A DNA stretch of 53,740 bases from Verrucomicrobiales bacterium (GCA_002715965.1 PBAL01000097.1:1-53740), one strand, 5' to 3'. Positions 9,660 to 18,877 are shown, counted from the first letter of the stretch. The notes: generated by a model from the letters alone, not told the origin. A program made the numbers and translations.

Positions 9660-11258
9660 TCACCTGTTCGACTGCCGCTCGGAAAGCCCCTGTTCCACCC
9701 GCTCCAACATCCAAGCTGCGTCGGGGAAATTCGGGTCAATGGCGACAGCCTTGCGGAGTTCCTGCATCGCGTTGGTCAGATCATCCTGGGTCATGAAAAT
9801 GTAACCCAGGTTGAAATGAAGCGATGCGCTGTCGGGCGAACGTTGCATCCCTTCCTTCAATACCTTCATTGCTGCCGGAACATTGCTGAGCGTCACGTGG
9901 CTGATCGACAGCGAGACCCAATTGTTCACATTCGTCGGTTCGAGATCCGCGGCCTTGCGCTGATAAGGAATGGATTCCTTTGTTCGCTTCGCGTCGAAAA
10001 GCATCCCGCCGAGCGCCTTGTTTGCATAGATGTGTTCGGGGTCTGATTTCAACAGCCCCCGAAGATAGGCCTCCGCTTCATCCCCCCTTCCCTGCCGCAA
10101 TAATGCACGTACGCGCCGGGCTTCCATCGGTTGATGCTTTTCCGATTTGTTGGCGCCGATGTGCCGTGCGACCTCGACCGCCGGAACGTCTGTTGGACGA
10201 ACTCGATAAGGCGGGGGTGGCAAACCGCGATCCAGCAGTTGCTTCAATGCTTCCGCGGCAACCCGGGACGCTTCCCCGTTCGGATGCATCTGATCTCCAT
10301 TGGCCGTGTAATGCGTGCGCGCCACAACGCCTTCGCCGAGGGATCGATAATGCTCGTTGAACGGTTCCGCCATGCGAACAACCGGCAATCCGTTCATCAC
10401 CGCCAACCGCTCAATCACCAATGCACCGCTGTTGTCGGGCATCAACTGCGTGTGCACGATCTGTTCGTTTCGAAACTCCGGCCAGACGGTTACGAGCACA
10501 CTGAAGCCGTGTTGATTGGCCAGGTTGCGAAGTCGCTCCAATCCCACGACCACGTTGTTCTCCCCCACGGCTTCGCGATTCCAATTCAGCGGATCGCCTT
10601 CGGTCGCAAAATCAAACCAATTGAATCCCAGGCAAAGCATCCGGAACATGTGTGAACCTACAAACATATGCTTGCTCCATTCCGGGCGTTGGATCACTCC
10701 ACCGCCCACGGTGTGTTCGGGAATGAAGTTCTGGAAGTCGTTCCGCACAAAGATCAACACGACAACATCGGGCTGGAACGCGAGCCCCTTGCGCTCAAAC
10801 AACTCAATCTCCGCCCGCGTGCAATATCCCGCCGTGCCCAGGTTCAACACCTCGGTCTTGCCGTCCGGATACAGATTTTCCCACTGACGGGTAATGGTGT
10901 CTTCGTCAGAGACATAGGCAATCCCTTCCACCACCGAATCGCCGAGCACCACAATGCGCCGTACACCATCCGGCTTGGCGAGTTCACGTTCGCGATCTCG
11001 AAGCCCGAACGAGTTGACCGTGGCCTTGCCGTTCTTGTGTTCGAGCGTCACCCCCGGTCGAATGACGTGACTGAGGATTGCGTTGGTCGAACGAACGTAG
11101 ACGGCATCATCGTCATCCAGCCAGATCGCGTGAACGGGCGGAACGAGTCGGAGAACACGCACAACCCCTTCCGCAAGCAGCAGGGCAAACACACTGGCAA
11201 CCAACACCAGGACAATCTTGGCGACCTTGGATTCCTTGAATCGATTGCGAGTGCTCAT
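9660..11258 (-). CDS. Membrane-anchored SGNH hydrolase with C-terminal TPR repeats
   Basis: A 532-residue protein with an N-terminal transmembrane segment (residues 14-34). The SGNH/GDSL hydrolase blocks are present: block I GDSVVEG, block III-like VRNDF, and block V NGDQMHPNG with the Asp-x-x-His pair. From about residue 375 it carries roughly four tetratricopeptide repeats ending in NAMQELRKAVAIDPNFPDA. SGNH enzymes act as esterases or acyltransferases; the TPR part probably binds a partner. It begins 16 bp after the oxidoreductase gene ends, so the two are likely co-transcribed. Confidence 0.82.
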   Translation of the reverse strand: MSTRNRFKESKVAKIVLVLVASVFALLLAEGVVRVLRLVPPVHAIWLDDDDAVYVRSTNAILSHVIRPGVTLEHKNGKATVNSFGLRDRERELAKPDGVRRIVVLGDSVVEGIAYVSDEDTITRQWENLYPDGKTEVLNLGTAGYCTRAEIELFERKGLAFQPDVVVLIFVRNDFQNFIPEHTVGGGVIQRPEWSKHMFVGSHMFRMLCLGFNWFDFATEGDPLNWNREAVGENNVVVGLERLRNLANQHGFSVLVTVWPEFRNEQIVHTQLMPDNSGALVIERLAVMNGLPVVRMAEPFNEHYRSLGEGVVARTHYTANGDQMHPNGEASRVAAEALKQLLDRGLPPPPYRVRPTDVPAVEVARHIGANKSEKHQPMEARRVRALLRQGRGDEAEAYLRGLLKSDPEHIYANKALGGMLFDAKRTKESIPYQRKAADLEPTNVNNWVSLSISHVTLSNVPAAMKVLKEGMQRSPDSASLHFNLGYIFMTQDDLTNAMQELRKAVAIDPNFPDAAWMLERVEQGLSERQSNR

Positions 11259-11274
11259 GCCACCAGCCGTCGAT

Positions 11275-12294
11275 TCAGTATTCGATCTTCACCGACCGGC
11301 CGCTGCGAACCGATTCGTAAATCGCAGTCATGATCTTCACATCGCGCATGCCCATTTCGCCCGGGAAGTACAGCTCCGTCTCGCCGCGACAGGCCTCGGC
11401 GAAGTGATCCATCTGCGAGGCAAAGTGATCGATCTGTTCCAGTTGGACCGCCCCCTCGTGCGTACGCAGGCGATTGTCGCGAAAGTAGGTGTAGCAGGGC
11501 GACAACTCGCCCCAGCCGGTGTCGCCCGAAACGAACAAGCGATTGATCGGACAGGTGTAGCTGGTGGAACAATTTGCGATCACCCCGCTGGGAAACTTCA
11601 TCGTCCAGCAAAGAGTCTCGTCCACTTCGCCATACACCTCCGGCATCATCTTCGTTTCCGTGCCCTGCACTTCGATCGGGTCTTCACCGGTTACGTAGCA
11701 AGCGCCTTGAACCGCGTAGACCCCCACGTCAACCAGCGCACCGCCTCCCGCGCTTTGCTGCGTGCGCCGCCACTTCGAATGAGACGCATCGGGGTTCTTC
11801 ACATGAAAACCAAAACTTGCCTCAACCAACCGCAGCGTTCCAAAAGCACCGGTCTGTGCGAGACGGATCAATTCGCGATGATGAGGATCGCAATGGCAAC
11901 GATATGCCGTGGCGAGAGTCCTGCCCGCTTCCTGGCAGGCCGCGATCATCTGCTCACATTTCTCAACCGAAACCTCCAACGGCTTTTCGCAGAGCACGTG
12001 TTTGCCGGCACGGGCCGCGCGAATCGAGTATTCGGCGTGTTGCGCATTGGGTAGCACGATGAACACCGCATCGATGTCCGCGTTCTTCGCCATCTCGTCA
12101 TAACGGTCGAAGGAGTAAACACCCTCGACCGGCACCCCAAAATCGGCCTGCCACTCCTTCGCCTTCTCCTCCGAACTGGTGACGATTCCCGCCAGGCGAC
12201 AATGCCGGCTGTTGGCAAACGCGGGGGCGATGGCGTTCTTGCTCAGAACCCCGAGGCCGACGACACAGATTCCAAACGGCCGCTCAGACATCAC
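11275..12294 (-). CDS. Gfo/Idh/MocA-family oxidoreductase (glucose-fructose-oxidoreductase-like)
   Basis: A 339-residue protein with an N-terminal Rossmann motif (VVGLGVLSKNAIAPA) and the family's catalytic-site Lys motif EKPL (HVLCEKPLEV). The segment GGGALVDVGVYAVQGACY resembles the GFOR branch of the family. No signal peptide is seen, so it is probably cytoplasmic and NAD(P)-dependent. Its sugar substrate cannot be told. The gene starts 2 bp after the NIPSNAP gene ends and is followed 16 bp later by the SGNH-TPR gene, so the three form an operon. Two adjacent ATG codons could each be the start. Confidence 0.88.
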   Translation of the reverse strand: MMSERPFGICVVGLGVLSKNAIAPAFANSRHCRLAGIVTSSEEKAKEWQADFGVPVEGVYSFDRYDEMAKNADIDAVFIVLPNAQHAEYSIRAARAGKHVLCEKPLEVSVEKCEQMIAACQEAGRTLATAYRCHCDPHHRELIRLAQTGAFGTLRLVEASFGFHVKNPDASHSKWRRTQQSAGGGALVDVGVYAVQGACYVTGEDPIEVQGTETKMMPEVYGEVDETLCWTMKFPSGVIANCSTSYTCPINRLFVSGDTGWGELSPCYTYFRDNRLRTHEGAVQLEQIDHFASQMDHFAEACRGETELYFPGEMGMRDVKIMTAIYESVRSGRSVKIEY

Positions 12295-12296
12295 TT

Positions 12297-13046
12297 CTAC
12301 CAGAGCGGTGAGTAATCCGTCGGTGACATGAAAGTCGCGTCGATCCCCTTTGGCTTGATGATCTGGCCGTCCGAGACCGACGCCGTCCGCGCTTTCTTCC
12401 AGTCGGGATCCTGCCCAAACTTCTTGAATGAACCCTTGATGCCTGCCTCGCTCTTGCCGGCGATGATGTAAATCAGTTGGCTGCCATGCGTCTCCTGACC
12501 CTTGATGGGCGTCCAGTAGGCAATGTTTGAGATACCATGTTTTTCAAACAGCCCGACCGTGTGATCCCGGAAACGCGCCTGCAGGTTCTTCAGTCGACCA
12601 GGAAGGGTGTTGTAGATGCGCAATTGAAAAGTGCGTTCCGGCCCGCCGGTCATTCCCTTCGCAATCTTCGTGGAGTAATCCGTAGCCTGCATGAACACCT
12701 TATCCACTTTCTTGACCAGCTTGCCACCGTCGATACTCGCCGTATACGCAGCCTTCCAATCCGGGTCCGCGAAGAAGGCCTTCCACGCCTTGTCGCGCGC
12801 TTCCATGTCTTTATAGGCAAGCACGTAAATAAGTTTGTTGTCGGGATTGTCCGCCGGAACCCAGTAGCCGATGTTGACCATCCCGTGCCGCTTGAAGAGA
12901 TCAACGGTGTGATCCTTGAAGCGCGTGTTCAATTCGTCGAGTTTTCCAGGGTTTGCGTAGTAGGTGCGCATTTCAAACAGCCGGGTATCCGCGGCATGGG
13001 AAGCAACGACGGACAAAAGCGCGAGGAGGGTGATGATTCGTTTCAT
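12297..13046 (-). CDS. Exported protein with two NIPSNAP domains
   Basis: About 249 residues from an ATG at 13046. This start was chosen because it opens directly on a signal peptide (MKRIITLLALLSVVASHAA); the frame is open further upstream but that part is not protein-like. Two copies of the NIPSNAP fold follow: FEMRTYYANPGKLDELNTRF with HGMVNIGYWVP, and FQLRIYNTLPGRLKNLQARF with HGISNIAYWTP. NIPSNAP proteins are ferredoxin-like alpha/beta dimers of unclear biochemical role. It is the first gene of the operon with the oxidoreductase and the SGNH-TPR protein. Confidence 0.85.
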   Translation of the reverse strand: MKRIITLLALLSVVASHAADTRLFEMRTYYANPGKLDELNTRFKDHTVDLFKRHGMVNIGYWVPADNPDNKLIYVLAYKDMEARDKAWKAFFADPDWKAAYTASIDGGKLVKKVDKVFMQATDYSTKIAKGMTGGPERTFQLRIYNTLPGRLKNLQARFRDHTVGLFEKHGISNIAYWTPIKGQETHGSQLIYIIAGKSEAGIKGSFKKFGQDPDWKKARTASVSDGQIIKPKGIDATFMSPTDYSPLW

Positions 13047-13130
13047 GGCGCAGAATGTTGCGGGCGGCCCATGCGCAAGCAAAGTTTTTTCCTGCTCGCC
13101 AGCCCCAGCCTTCACTCCAAAGCTCCCCGC

Positions 13131-13560
13131 GTGAAACACGTCGGGAGACTCGCAATCACCTTGGTCCTACTGATCGGGACCTGCATGGGAGACGCACAGA
13201 TCGACCCCATGAAGCGTCAACTCTTTCAGGCGGGCTACAACCAGCCCTTGGAAGGCAAGGGCCCTATTGCCGCTTATGCCTATTACTTCATGAACCGTCC
13301 GGAATCTATCCGGACCAACATCACGCTCCGTCTCGCCGTCGCTCCGGTATTTCTGGACGGCGAACTCGGTTTCAAGGAAGCGCTTGGTCCAAACACGGAC
13401 CTTGGACTGGGACTGAGCGGAGGTGGTTTTGCTGATACGCGCGTCGAAGTCCGCAACGGCGAGTAGCTCACCGCGGAATCCTTCACGGGCCATGGTGCTG
13501 AATTGAACAGCAGCGTTTATCATCGCGCGAACCGCTTCTCACACCCTCACTCGCGATGGA
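13131..13560 (+). pseudogene. Truncated exported beta-barrel-like protein with in-frame TAG
   Basis: From a GTG at 13131 the frame gives a signal peptide (GRLAITLVLLIGTCMGDAQ) and a beta-rich sequence (YNQPLEGKGPIAAYAYYFMN, LRLAVAPVFLDGELGFKEAL, GLGLSGGGFADTRVEVRNGE). A TAG at 13464-13466 interrupts it, but the same frame then continues in protein-like sequence (LTAESFTGHGAELNSSVYHR) before similarity fades near 13560. From memory, Verrucomicrobiota have longer proteins of this pattern, apparently outer-membrane. This copy therefore seems nonsense-mutated and 3'-truncated. Past about 13600 the plus-strand frame is only the antisense of the next pseudogene. Confidence 0.6.
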
Positions 13561-13613
13561 ACTCTCCGCCTGCTACGAGGGCTGAACTTCTTCCGAGGGT
13601 TGAATATCTTAAA

Positions 13614-14021
13614 TCAAGGCAACCCGATGACGGCATCGATGAATTCATCGGGTGGCAGATAGCCGTGTTCTTTGACGTAGCGAACAATCATCCGTGGGGC
13701 GGCTTACCAAGTGCCATTCCGGCCTTATACTCTTATCTCGTTTGAGCTGAGCCGACCGTCGTCAAGGTAATCGGAAGACTCACCGCCCACATCAATCGCC
13801 TCAACCCACTCCTTGCCGGAATCCAGGCAAAACTGACAAACGTGGCATCCCCTCGTCTGGGCCACAGGATTCCGAAGGCACTCTCTCAGCTTGGTGAGGA
13901 ACGCCTCCGGGACAGAGCCTCTCGGATAAGGCATGCCACGGTCCAGCCAACCAACATTGAGCGGGGTTCGTTGACCTTCACTGGATCCATAGGTGTACAG
14001 GGTTAAGTCTTCAAATTACAT
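13614..14021 (-). pseudogene. DUF7919-like small protein with three in-frame TAA codons
   Basis: Reading the minus strand from an ATG at 14021 to a TGA at 13614-13616 gives one uninterrupted alignment frame: EDLTLYTYGSSEGQ, LNVGWLDRGMPYPRGSVPE, the Cys/His cluster TRGCHVCQFC, SSNEIRV, GRNGTW, then AAPRMIVRYVKEHGYLPPDE. That order matches small DUF7919-type proteins known to me (family name from memory). Three TAA codons break it: at codon 2 (14016-14018), after EIRV (13725-13727) and after NGTW (13704-13706). No insertions or deletions are seen. Because TAA ends other genes in the window, the copy is most likely inactive. Confidence 0.65.
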
Positions 14022-14223
14022 AATTTCCTCTCTCCCGATCAGGAATTGGATGTTCCACTTGGGAATTGTCAACTGAGGACGGCGTCGTCCTGCTTCTATT
14101 CTCCAGCAAAAAACGATATGCCCCGAGTGCGTCTGCAATTGAAATCACCAACGCTCTAGTCACTTCTCGCACAAAACTATTTGCCACCTCGCCAAAACCG
14201 GAGTAACACATCCCGCCCTGTGT

Positions 14224-14300
14224 CGGAGCGTAGCTCAGCTTGGTAGAGCACCTGCTTTGGGAGCAGGAAGTCGCTGGTTCGAATCCAGTCGCTCCGACCA
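14224..14300 (+). tRNA. tRNA-Pro (anticodon TGG)
   Basis: A 77-nt cloverleaf. The 7-bp acceptor stem cggagcg pairs with cgctccg; the D arm begins gctcagcttggtagagc; the anticodon stem cctgc/gcagg encloses the loop tttggga, with anticodon TGG; the T arm is ctggttcgaatccag. The discriminator A is followed by an encoded CCA. It reads proline CCA codons and, by wobble, other CCN codons. Confidence 0.95.
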
Positions 14301-14400
14301 TCCCTCCCCCTCGGTTCATCCACCGGTCGGTTCTCCCCATTCAATCGTTCGGAACACATACAGGACTCTCACATTAACTATCGACAGTGCAAGCCCATCA

Positions 14401-14530
14401 GTGGGGCGAGGCTCCTGCCGAGCCGCTTGGTCTTTCGGCGAACATCGATTAATTGGCTTGGCGAATCCTCACACCTCACTCAACTCGGCAACGACAATAC
14501 ACGCCCGACTCAGCAGGAGCTTCGCCCCAC
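14401..14530. repeat. Inverted pair of 22-bp repeats (REP-like)
   Basis: The arm at 14401-14422 (gtggggcgaggctcctgccg...) is complementary to 14509-14530 at 20 of 22 positions, with 86 bp between the arms. It lies just beyond the 3' end of the propeller-cytochrome gene. The sequence resembles GC-rich palindromic repeats scattered through Verrucomicrobiota genomes. It could also act as a transcription end, though no T-run is seen. Confidence 0.7.
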
Positions 14531-14553
14531 CAATCGCCCCTCCCTTCAACCAA

Positions 14554-17502
14554 TCACTCTTTGAGATACGCAATCAGATCAGCCATCTCCTGCGTGCTCA
14601 TTTCCAGCTCCAGTCCTTCCGGCATGATCGATACCCCCTGCCCTTTCAACGAGCGAACCCGATCACGCGGGATGTTCGCCACCTGACCCAGAGGCATTTT
14701 CAGAACCACCGATCCTTCCGTCTCCGAGACGACCAGCCCAAGGAAACTCTCTCCATCTGTCGTTTCCACTGCATAGGCGCGCTGCGTGGGATCGACTTTG
14801 CGGTTCGGGTCCAGAATGTGGGTGAGCAATTCCTCGCCGGACCATCGCTTGGTCGTTTCCAGATCGGGCCCCAGTTGATGGCCCTGACCCTTGAACCGAT
14901 GACATGTCACACAGCGCGAGGCGAAGCTCTTTGCCCCGGCATCCGAACGTCCGTTTCGATTCAGCGCCGGCATGAATCGCTTGATGACTTCCGCCCTTGA
15001 TGACTTCGATTGGGAACCCAACACCTTAACCGATTTCGCGCGCACTGATTTATTCCCATGATTGCGCAAGTATCGATGACGGGTGGTTGGAATATCCGAA
15101 AGCGTCATCATTCCTTCCTCAACCGCAGCCAGCATGATCATCGAATAGGCCGATCTTCGAAGGAACATGCGCATCGCCCGGCTCCTCACGGCCGGCGTGA
15201 AGATGGACCAGCGATTGACGAGTTCACGCGCGATGTCCTCAACGGAAAACGAATCCAGGGAATCGAGCGCGGCAAGTTGAACCGGCTCCGGTTCCTTGAC
15301 GGAAAGCAATCCCAGCAGTCGAGTTCCGACATCGCCGTATTTCAATTGCCCGAGCGTTTCGATGGCGATCACCCGATTCTCAACCGCCTCTCGTTGATTC
15401 ACCGAGAGTTCTTTCGCTGCGGAGTAGAAGCGTTCAAGCCCCCCCGAACCACCAAGGGACTGAGTGGGAGTCTTCGATCGGCGGAGACCTTCACCCAGCG
15501 CGTTTAGATAAACGAGTGCCGTGGGAGCCTGCTGTTGATCGAGCACGAGTTTCACGACCTCATCAGCACCATGCCCGGATGCCCCCATCAACTTGATCAG
15601 CTCGATCAGGAACGATGTGGAATCGCTCGCAGCATTCCGCGCCAATTCACGGAAGACCTCAATTTCCGCCCCGGCAAGACTGCTGAGGATGGCAGCTTGA
15701 ATCCACGGGTCAGATTCGCCGGCCGCAAGACGCGCAAGAGCCGATGAACGAGCTTTCGTTTTCATGCTCCCCAGGCTCAGGGCGAGTTGAAAGCGAACAC
15801 GGGCGTCGGGATCATCCACCAAGGCGGACAGTTGATCGTCCAACTCGGGGAGATCCATCGTCTCGGCAAGTTTGACCGCATGCTCGCGAACACCAGCGGC
15901 CTTGTCCTTGAACGCCGTGCTCAAGTGACCTGCATTCAGCGCTCCGAAATGTCGCAGCAGATAGAGGATTCGAATCCGCCCGCTAAATCCGCCCTGGCAG
16001 GTTTCCAGCAATTGAACAAGTTCAGGAACAACACCTGCGTCATTCCGTTCAAACAACAAACGGGACGCGGTATCCTGATGCCAACCGCTCCGGTGCACGA
16101 GCATGATGGCCAACTGCTTGTTGGACATCTTCTTCAGCCCGGGTCCAGCCGGTTGCTCGAAGCCATCGGGCAGCACGCGATAAATCCGGCCACGATCTGT
16201 GCCGCTGTAGATATCCATGTGCGCCTTGATGGAGTCGGGAATCGCGTGCGCCACCTCGATCAGTTCGCGATACATGTCCACCACGTAAAGCGTTCCGTCA
16301 GGGGCGTTGGAGAATTGCACGGGGCGGAACCAATTGTCCGTGGAAGCGATAAACTCCCGGTCCTGTTCGTCTTTGTCGCGCATGGCAACCGGCTGAACCG
16401 TATTCGGCTCAAACACCTTGCGATGCACGAGGTTGTTTGCCGGCGCGCCAATGAACGCGTTCCCGAGGTATCGGGTGGGGAACGCATTGCCGCGATAGAT
16501 CGTGACGCCGGTTGCGGAAGTGAAATATCCGAACGCCGTTCCACCTCCTTCCACCGATCCTCTGATCTCCCCCGACACGCGCCAGCGCGTGCGCAGGACG
16601 CGCCACGGTTCATCAGGGCTGATGCGGAAGATCTTCGCTGCCGGACCTTCCCTGGCAATATCCACCCGCCAATGCGGCATGGAGTAACTCTTGTTCCGCT
16701 CCGCATAGCGCCAGTCATACACCATCGACATGATGTGGTTGCTGTTGCGTGAGAGAAACTTCTGCCCTCGACGGTTGAAGGACAAACCGTGCTGCGCTGA
16801 TCCACTTTCCTTTCGCAGATCAAGGGTTCGCGGATCGAATGAGAAATCATGACGTCGCAGATCAAGTGCCTCAGATTCCTGCTGATCGGGTCTTCGAACG
16901 ATTCCTGCATTCATGGAAGAAGCCGCGTGAATCCGGTTGTCCAGCCCCCAACGAAAACTGTTGAACAAACGCGGCGCAATTTCCCGGGGTGAACCCGCGC
17001 CGAATCCGGTGAACACAACCTTCTTCTCCTCAGCAACACCGTCGCCGTCGTGGTCACGCATGAACAGGATGTCCGGCGCGCAACCAATGAACACGCCACC
17101 GTCATAGCAGAGCACCGCCGATGGCCACTTCAGCCCTTCAGCGAACGTGGTGACCTTGTCGAACACCCCATCGCCATCCACATCCGTCAGCCGTTTCACC
17201 TTGCCGAGCGCCTCGTGCCGCTTCTCCGGATAACCGTGAAGTTCCACGACATACATGCGTCCCTCCGCATCGAATGCAATCGCCATGGGATCTGCAACCA
17301 TCGGTTCGCTGGCAACAAGTTGCAGCTTGAAACCCTCACGCACGCGAAAGGATTTCAGTGTTTCGTTCGGTTCGAGTGGTTTCAGTCGCGGAAGTTCCTT
17401 GGGATCGGGCTTGGGGTCGGCGGCATTCGCCGACGAACCCGCAATCGCAAGAAGCAACATGAGCAATACGCGTGGCATGCGGACATGAGGATGTCGAATC
17501 AC
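14554..17502 (-). CDS. Exported PVC-type propeller/HEAT/cytochrome c protein
   Basis: A 982-residue protein with an N-terminal signal (MPRVLLMLLLAIAGSSANAA, from the second Met). A beta-propeller of the PVC membrane-bound-dehydrogenase type follows (about residues 45-440), with Asp-rich loops DVDGDGVFD and DHDGDGVAEE that may bind calcium. HEAT-like helices occupy roughly 460-830. A single cytochrome c domain (CVTCHRFKGQGHQLGPDL) lies near the C-terminus with Met residues available as sixth ligand. Proteins of this architecture are very common in Planctomycetota and Verrucomicrobiota, often beside sugar-degradation genes, and are presumed to oxidise carbohydrates in the periplasm; the substrate is unknown. 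It stands alone, flanked by repeat elements. Confidence 0.88.
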   Translation of the reverse strand: MIRHPHVRMPRVLLMLLLAIAGSSANAADPKPDPKELPRLKPLEPNETLKSFRVREGFKLQLVASEPMVADPMAIAFDAEGRMYVVELHGYPEKRHEALGKVKRLTDVDGDGVFDKVTTFAEGLKWPSAVLCYDGGVFIGCAPDILFMRDHDGDGVAEEKKVVFTGFGAGSPREIAPRLFNSFRWGLDNRIHAASSMNAGIVRRPDQQESEALDLRRHDFSFDPRTLDLRKESGSAQHGLSFNRRGQKFLSRNSNHIMSMVYDWRYAERNKSYSMPHWRVDIAREGPAAKIFRISPDEPWRVLRTRWRVSGEIRGSVEGGGTAFGYFTSATGVTIYRGNAFPTRYLGNAFIGAPANNLVHRKVFEPNTVQPVAMRDKDEQDREFIASTDNWFRPVQFSNAPDGTLYVVDMYRELIEVAHAIPDSIKAHMDIYSGTDRGRIYRVLPDGFEQPAGPGLKKMSNKQLAIMLVHRSGWHQDTASRLLFERNDAGVVPELVQLLETCQGGFSGRIRILYLLRHFGALNAGHLSTAFKDKAAGVREHAVKLAETMDLPELDDQLSALVDDPDARVRFQLALSLGSMKTKARSSALARLAAGESDPWIQAAILSSLAGAEIEVFRELARNAASDSTSFLIELIKLMGASGHGADEVVKLVLDQQQAPTALVYLNALGEGLRRSKTPTQSLGGSGGLERFYSAAKELSVNQREAVENRVIAIETLGQLKYGDVGTRLLGLLSVKEPEPVQLAALDSLDSFSVEDIARELVNRWSIFTPAVRSRAMRMFLRRSAYSMIMLAAVEEGMMTLSDIPTTRHRYLRNHGNKSVRAKSVKVLGSQSKSSRAEVIKRFMPALNRNGRSDAGAKSFASRCVTCHRFKGQGHQLGPDLETTKRWSGEELLTHILDPNRKVDPTQRAYAVETTDGESFLGLVVSETEGSVVLKMPLGQVANIPRDRVRSLKGQGVSIMPEGLELEMSTQEMADLIAYLKE

Positions 17503-17589
17503 TGAATGTGCAAGCTTCTAGAACCGGCGATTTGTAGCTTCGTAAGCAACTCGATGTGAGGTCTCGCATCCTCAGATCGCGCAACGCGC

Positions 17590-17760
17590 GGGAGCGCCGA
17601 ACACTGGTCGGCATGCCACTCCAATCCAATGGTGCTCACTCAGTCGTTCTCAAGGTGTTCGACCGGGGGATTTCATCAGCGACCTTCCAACAGCACGAGA
17701 AAAAGCCTGAGTGTGCACCATTGGCATGGCCACCAGAGCCGAGCAGTGCTCGGCGCTCCC
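17590..17760. repeat. Inverted pair of REP-like palindromes
   Basis: The palindrome gggagcgccgaacactggtc (from 17590) recurs in inverted orientation at 17735-17760 (agccgagcagtgctcggcgc...). Each copy is itself a hairpin, and the second is a perfect 8-bp stem around one base. They flank about 120 bp of apparently non-coding DNA between the propeller-cytochrome and kinase genes. This layout, two REP-like units facing each other, is that of a REPIN. Confidence 0.65.
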
Positions 17761-17773
17761 ACAACAACGCGCT

Positions 17774-18877
17774 CTACTGACTAAAGAACCATCCGATGAT
17801 CACCCCGGCTATCCCGGCGAAGATTGCCGTCAGTGTCAGGGCGTTCTGGTTGTTCCAGCGATTCAATCGTTCGAGTCCAGTATACTTGTAAACGGACACC
17901 TCCTCGCCATGCCGGTACCGTTGCAAATCATCAAGGAGTGCCTGCACCGTTTGATAACGGTCATCGGCCTCCCGTCGCAATGCGCGCACACAGATCGCCT
18001 CCAACTCGCGGGGGATTCTCAGTTCAGGCGCCACGTTTGAAGGCCATGGCAATGGCTTGTTGAGGAGCCGGTCAGTCACTTCATCAGCAGTCTCACCCTC
18101 CAGAAGTTGCGATCGGGTCAGCATCTCAAAGAGGATGTTTCCAAGGCTGAACACATCGCTGCGACCATCGATCTCGGGATCACCTCGAGCGATTTCCGGA
18201 GACATATAAAGCGGCGTTCCGTAATGACGGCCGGGCGGGGTCAAAGCGGGATCATCGGCAATCGTTTCGACCTCCTTCAAACCTTCCTTCAACCCCTTCT
18301 CCGGTTCACCCACGATCTTGGCGAGTCCCCAATCAACCACGATGACTTCACCAAACCATCCGATCAGGATGTTCGCCGGTTTGAGATCCCGATGTATCAC
18401 GCCGACGGTATGAGCGTAGGCCACGGTTTGACTGACCTGGATCAGAATATCCACCAGACGCGGCATGGGAAAATCGTCCAGCACATCGGGAATCTCAGCC
18501 TTGATGTCTTCAAGAATATCGCGCAGGTCACGGCCTTGGACCTTCTTCATGCTGAAGAACAGATTTCCCATGCGATCGCGACCCAATTCGTAAACCGGCA
18601 CCGTGCCCGGATGTTGAATGTTGGCCGTCACCCGAGCTTCCCGGACAAATCGGCAGGTCGCGATTTCCGAGTCACGAAGATCCGCGTGCAGCGTCTTGAA
18701 CGCGACCGTCCGATGAAGATTCTTGTCCACAGCCGCGTAGAGCATCGCCGTCCCACCCTTTGCCAGATCGGCAAAATCGCCGTATTTGAGCGAACCGCTC
18801 TTCCAATGCATCGGAAACCGGTCATCAGTGTCCTCGGGTCGAAATGGAGCAACAGGTTCTTTGTCGGAAGCACTCAT
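17774..18877 (-). CDS. Membrane-anchored Ser/Thr protein kinase (Hanks type)
   Basis: About 367 residues from the ATG at 18877 (MSASDKEPVAP). An upstream start at 18940 would add 21 unremarkable residues. Kinase subdomains are clear: the Gly-rich loop variant LAKGGTAMLYAAVD, Lys in VAFKTLH, the catalytic loop HRDLKPANILI, DWGLAK in place of DFG, the APE-like YMSPEIARGD and SDVFSLG. A juxtamembrane stretch (RYRHGEEVSVYKY) leads to one C-terminal transmembrane helix (ALTLTAIFAGIAGVIIGWFF), with almost nothing outside. It therefore has no visible extracellular sensor. DWG instead of DFG is common in such kinases and compatible with activity. Targets are unknown. Confidence 0.9.
   Translation of the reverse strand: MSASDKEPVAPFRPEDTDDRFPMHWKSGSLKYGDFADLAKGGTAMLYAAVDKNLHRTVAFKTLHADLRDSEIATCRFVREARVTANIQHPGTVPVYELGRDRMGNLFFSMKKVQGRDLRDILEDIKAEIPDVLDDFPMPRLVDILIQVSQTVAYAHTVGVIHRDLKPANILIGWFGEVIVVDWGLAKIVGEPEKGLKEGLKEVETIADDPALTPPGRHYGTPLYMSPEIARGDPEIDGRSDVFSLGNILFEMLTRSQLLEGETADEVTDRLLNKPLPWPSNVAPELRIPRELEAICVRALRREADDRYQTVQALLDDLQRYRHGEEVSVYKYTGLERLNRWNNQNALTLTAIFAGIAGVIIGWFFSQ

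Noticed and set aside
12537..13130. Forward extension upstream of the GTG at 13131
   Set aside because: It is antisense to the NIPSNAP gene; the protein-like sequence begins only at 13131 with a signal peptide.
13600..13745. Forward frame beyond 13600 as part of the exported-protein pseudogene
   Set aside because: This stretch is better explained as the antisense of the DUF7919-like sequence, which matches its family pattern there.
13464..14018. Possible recoding of TAA or TAG as sense codons
   Set aside because: TAG ends intact genes here (the barrel at 5710, ftsY, the glutaredoxin gene) and TAA ends others (octaheme, mutY), so both are normal stops; nonsense mutation is simpler.
14224..14300. 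tRNA-Pro as an integration site for a mobile island
   Set aside because: No integrase, no direct repeat of the tRNA 3' end and no phage or island genes are visible on either side.
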